Shown here piece after piece: positions 5,952-6,356 of a stretch of 6,356 nt of DNA (position 1 is its first letter; each line of letters begins with the position of its first letter). A program made the translations under genes and the position numbers. The notes under the pieces were generated by a model, which worked only from the letters and a program-made list of their open reading frames with translations, was not told the DNA's origin and did not search any database. Source of the stretch: Rhizobium sp. Q54 (lineage in GTDB: Bacteria > Pseudomonadota > Alphaproteobacteria > Rhizobiales > Beijerinckiaceae); assembly GCA_945903655.1 (NCBI GenBank), contig CAMDOY010000224.1, positions 1-6,356 of the forward strand, in the 5' to 3' direction.

Positions 5952-6356
5952 CGACCATCGCAATCATAGGGCTCGGCACGATGGGCCATGGGTTGGCGCA
6001 GGTTTACGCCGCCGCAGGTTTTAAGGTGCTCGCCACCGACGCCCAAGCCTCCACCCGCGACAGCGCAGGCGACAGGATGGCAGCAGCGCTGGATGCGCGC
6101 GTGGCCGCCGGCAAGCTTTCTCCCGAAGCCCGTGATGCGGCTCTCGCCAATCTGACCATTGTGGAAAGCATTCAGGCGCTGGCTCCGACCAGCCTCGTGA
6201 TTGAGGCGATTGTCGAAACACTCCCCGCCAAGCAGGCTCTTGTCGCCGAGTTGGAAAAGGTGGTGTCGCCAACGGCGATTGTGGCGACCAACACGTCATC
6301 CCTCTCGGTCAGCGCCATTGCAGCGGGAGCGAGGAATCCCGGGCGGATTCTGGGCC
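5948..6356 (+). CDS. 3-hydroxyacyl-CoA dehydrogenase, N-terminal part cut by window edge (PaaH-like)
   Basis: NAD-dependent dehydrogenase that should oxidise a 3-hydroxyacyl-CoA to the 3-oxoacyl-CoA, the step after the hydratase it overlaps. I translated 136 residues by hand from the ATG at 5948; the frame is open to the right edge. The Rossmann signature GLGTMGHGLA is at 8-17, D31 at the end of the second strand fits NAD, and VIEAIVE is at 84-90. NTSSLS at 115-120 contains the conserved active-site-region Ser. The catalytic histidine (HFFNP motif) should come just past the window end, so it cannot be checked. Full-length relatives are about 280 aa (single) or about 500 aa (PaaH/PaaC type with a duplicated C-terminal domain); which one applies here is unknown. 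Start overlap with the hydratase stop (ATGA, 5948-5951) implies translational coupling. Confidence 0.92.
   Translation, partial: MTTIAIIGLGTMGHGLAQVYAAAGFKVLATDAQASTRDSAGDRMAAALDARVAAGKLSPEARDAALANLTIVESIQALAPTSLVIEAIVETLPAKQALVAELEKVVSPTAIVATNTSSLSVSAIAAGARNPGRILG

Overview
The window looks like part of an aerobic, CoA-thioester-based aromatic catabolism locus from a GC-rich alphaproteobacterium, most likely a Rhodobacteraceae/Roseobacter-group member. That placement is inferred from GC-rich coding sequence, tight overlapping genes and protein style; no taxonomic marker gene is present. The best substrate guess is 2-aminobenzoate (anthranilate) as its CoA thioester, because the central gene encodes a fused flavin monooxygenase/old-yellow-enzyme protein of the 2-aminobenzoyl-CoA monooxygenase/reductase type. 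A salicylyl-CoA-like substrate cannot be excluded.

Layout: two gene sets diverge from a 104-bp intergenic region (5092-5195). Leftward (minus strand), in transcription order, are the 761-aa monooxygenase/reductase (5091-2806), a short-chain dehydrogenase (2813-2079), a MarR-family regulator (2082-1648), a crotonase-fold protein (1651-839) and an acyl-CoA dehydrogenase that runs off the left edge (809-1). The first four genes overlap by 8, 4 and 4 bp, so they are almost certainly one operon with translational coupling; only 29 bp separate the fourth from the fifth. Rightward (plus strand) are an enoyl-CoA hydratase (5196-5951) and, overlapping it by 4 bp, a 3-hydroxyacyl-CoA dehydrogenase cut by the right edge (5948-6356).

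The intergenic region holds a sharply AT-rich patch (about 5131-5172) with a perfect 9-bp inverted repeat (AATTTCAAG / CTTGAAATT) spaced by 15 nt. It is the obvious candidate operator for the MarR protein and could control both directions at once.

Proposed joint function: the fused flavoenzyme hydroxylates and partly reduces the aromatic CoA thioester. The SDR, the leftward crotonase and the acyl-CoA dehydrogenase then act on the dearomatised ring, and the rightward hydratase and 3-hydroxyacyl-CoA dehydrogenase carry out beta-oxidation-like steps. The CoA ligase, a thiolase and any transporter are not in the window. The most interesting detail is that the leftward crotonase lacks both catalytic glutamates of enoyl-CoA hydratases but has an aspartate where PaaG-type isomerases carry theirs, whereas the rightward crotonase has both glutamates. 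The two paralogues probably do different chemistry. Apart from the 104-bp divergent region there is no gene-free stretch; coding density is near total.
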